From: Acidobacteriota bacterium
GTDB lineage: Bacteria; Acidobacteriota; Terriglobia; Bryobacterales; Bryobacteraceae
Assembly: GCA_023436715.1 (NCBI GenBank)
Contig: JAEZIJ010000015.1
Coordinates: 5,933-69,932 of the forward strand
DNA length: 64,000 bases
Direction: 5' to 3'
In this document: in pieces, positions 63,684 to 64,000 of the stretch
How positions within the stretch are numbered: position 1 is the stretch's first letter
Layout of the letters: each line of letters opens with the position of its first letter
Position numbers and translations under genes: made by a program
Notes under the pieces: model-generated
The model's database searches: none
The model's input: the letters and a program-made list of their open reading frames with translations, nothing else
Told to the model about the DNA's origin: nothing

Positions 63684-63836
63684 ATGTACCACAAGATTCA
63701 CCGCTGGATCGACGAGGACCAGGAGATCTCCAACGAAGTAGACGACACGCCGCAAGAGCCTCGGGACCGCTACGATTTCGAGCTCGAAGAACTCCGGGGC
63801 CACCGGATTCGCGATATCGAGAGCGACGACGATTAA
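63684..63836 (+). CDS. Small acidic protein of unknown function
   Basis: The product is 50 residues. A very strong SD, AAGGGGGAGG, lies just 3 bases before ATG 63684. The protein is rich in Asp and Glu (ending DIESDDD). The short SD spacing and clear stop make it a probable gene. No family recognised. Confidence 0.6.
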   Translation: MYHKIHRWIDEDQEISNEVDDTPQEPRDRYDFELEELRGHRIRDIESDDD

Positions 63837-63845
63837 CGCCCACAC

Positions 63846-64000
63846 ATGGCAAGCCAAGTATATCCGCAGATCAAGAGTGCGCTGCGGCACCTCGATCCAC
63901 AGCAGGTCAGCGATCTCGCCGGACGGCCGGTTTCTGTAGGCCTGATTTCGTCCGGCAGTGAAGGCTTTGCGCAAATGGAGGATGCCCTGATCCCGCCGGG
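63846..64000 (+). CDS. Partial gene at the right edge
   Basis: From ATG 63846 the frame stays open to the end of the window (51 codons plus two bases). It starts 9 bases after the small acidic gene. Only MASQVYPQIKSALRHLDP and a following stretch can be seen; the product is not recognisable from this fragment. Confidence 0.5.
   Translation, partial: MASQVYPQIKSALRHLDPQQVSDLAGRPVSVGLISSGSEGFAQMEDALIPP

Overview
The window is high-GC DNA from a chromosome of the Acidobacteriota, most likely a Bryobacterales/Solibacter-like soil lineage. This is inferred from Ig-repeat secreted proteins, DUF4384 and caspase-like proteins, kinase-FGE fusions and the general gene repertoire. No 16S or other marker is present to prove it. 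It holds two parts: most of a prophage (1 to about 36,649, left end outside the window) and a stretch of host chromosome (36,650 to 64,000).

Prophage. The right boundary is a 53-bp 3' fragment of a tRNA-Cys gene, just downstream of a tyrosine integrase. The gene order from the left is: early/replication genes (a replisome-organiser-like protein carrying a helically phased GTCC repeat array, HTH and zinc-ribbon proteins, and a phage sigma factor); head and packaging genes (terminase, portal, HExxH protein, small ATGA-coupled genes, scaffold, decoration protein, major capsid protein); adaptors, a Tlde1-like peptidoglycan enzyme and tail proteins ending in an Ig-repeat, lectin-like adhesin; a reverse-strand acyltransferase unit that looks like a lysogenic-conversion gene; and internal virion proteins, including a 1581-residue polyvalent protein. 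No tape-measure gene was seen, so the virion is probably podovirus-like. At the right end are a reverse-strand secreted protein, a CI-like repressor with a three-site operator, a divergent Cro-like gene, and an early operon running to an excisionase-like protein and the integrase. In a circular phage genome this operon would read across attP into the left-end replication genes.

Host region 36.7-43.7 kb. It contains an HNH nuclease next to the att site; a Tat-exported mannonate dehydratase homologue divergent from an SSS sugar symporter, a small membrane protein and galactokinase; an orphan RelB/DinJ-type antitoxin whose toxin is cut after 13 codons beside a 75-bp palindromic element; and DNA polymerase IV.

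Host region 43.7-54.5 kb. It contains an envelope cluster: Ig-repeat, propeller-like and Ig-like exported proteins on the minus strand, divergent from two DUF4384 proteins and a caspase-PEGA-TPR protein. Next come a 5'-truncated HigA remnant beside a REP-like palindrome, a membrane Ser/Thr kinase-FGE fusion, and an HDOD protein behind a sigma-28-like promoter. The separate genes carry domains that elsewhere occur fused in bacterial orthocaspase proteins.

Host region 54.5-64 kb. These are mainly housekeeping genes: tsaC/sua5, prfB with its programmed +1 frameshift, a metallophosphoesterase, a membrane protein, a molybdopterin-binding protein, argC-argB-argA, a zinc-ribbon membrane protein, a NUDIX protein, a PilZ protein and two small or partial genes. 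No stretch longer than about 300 bases lacks a gene.
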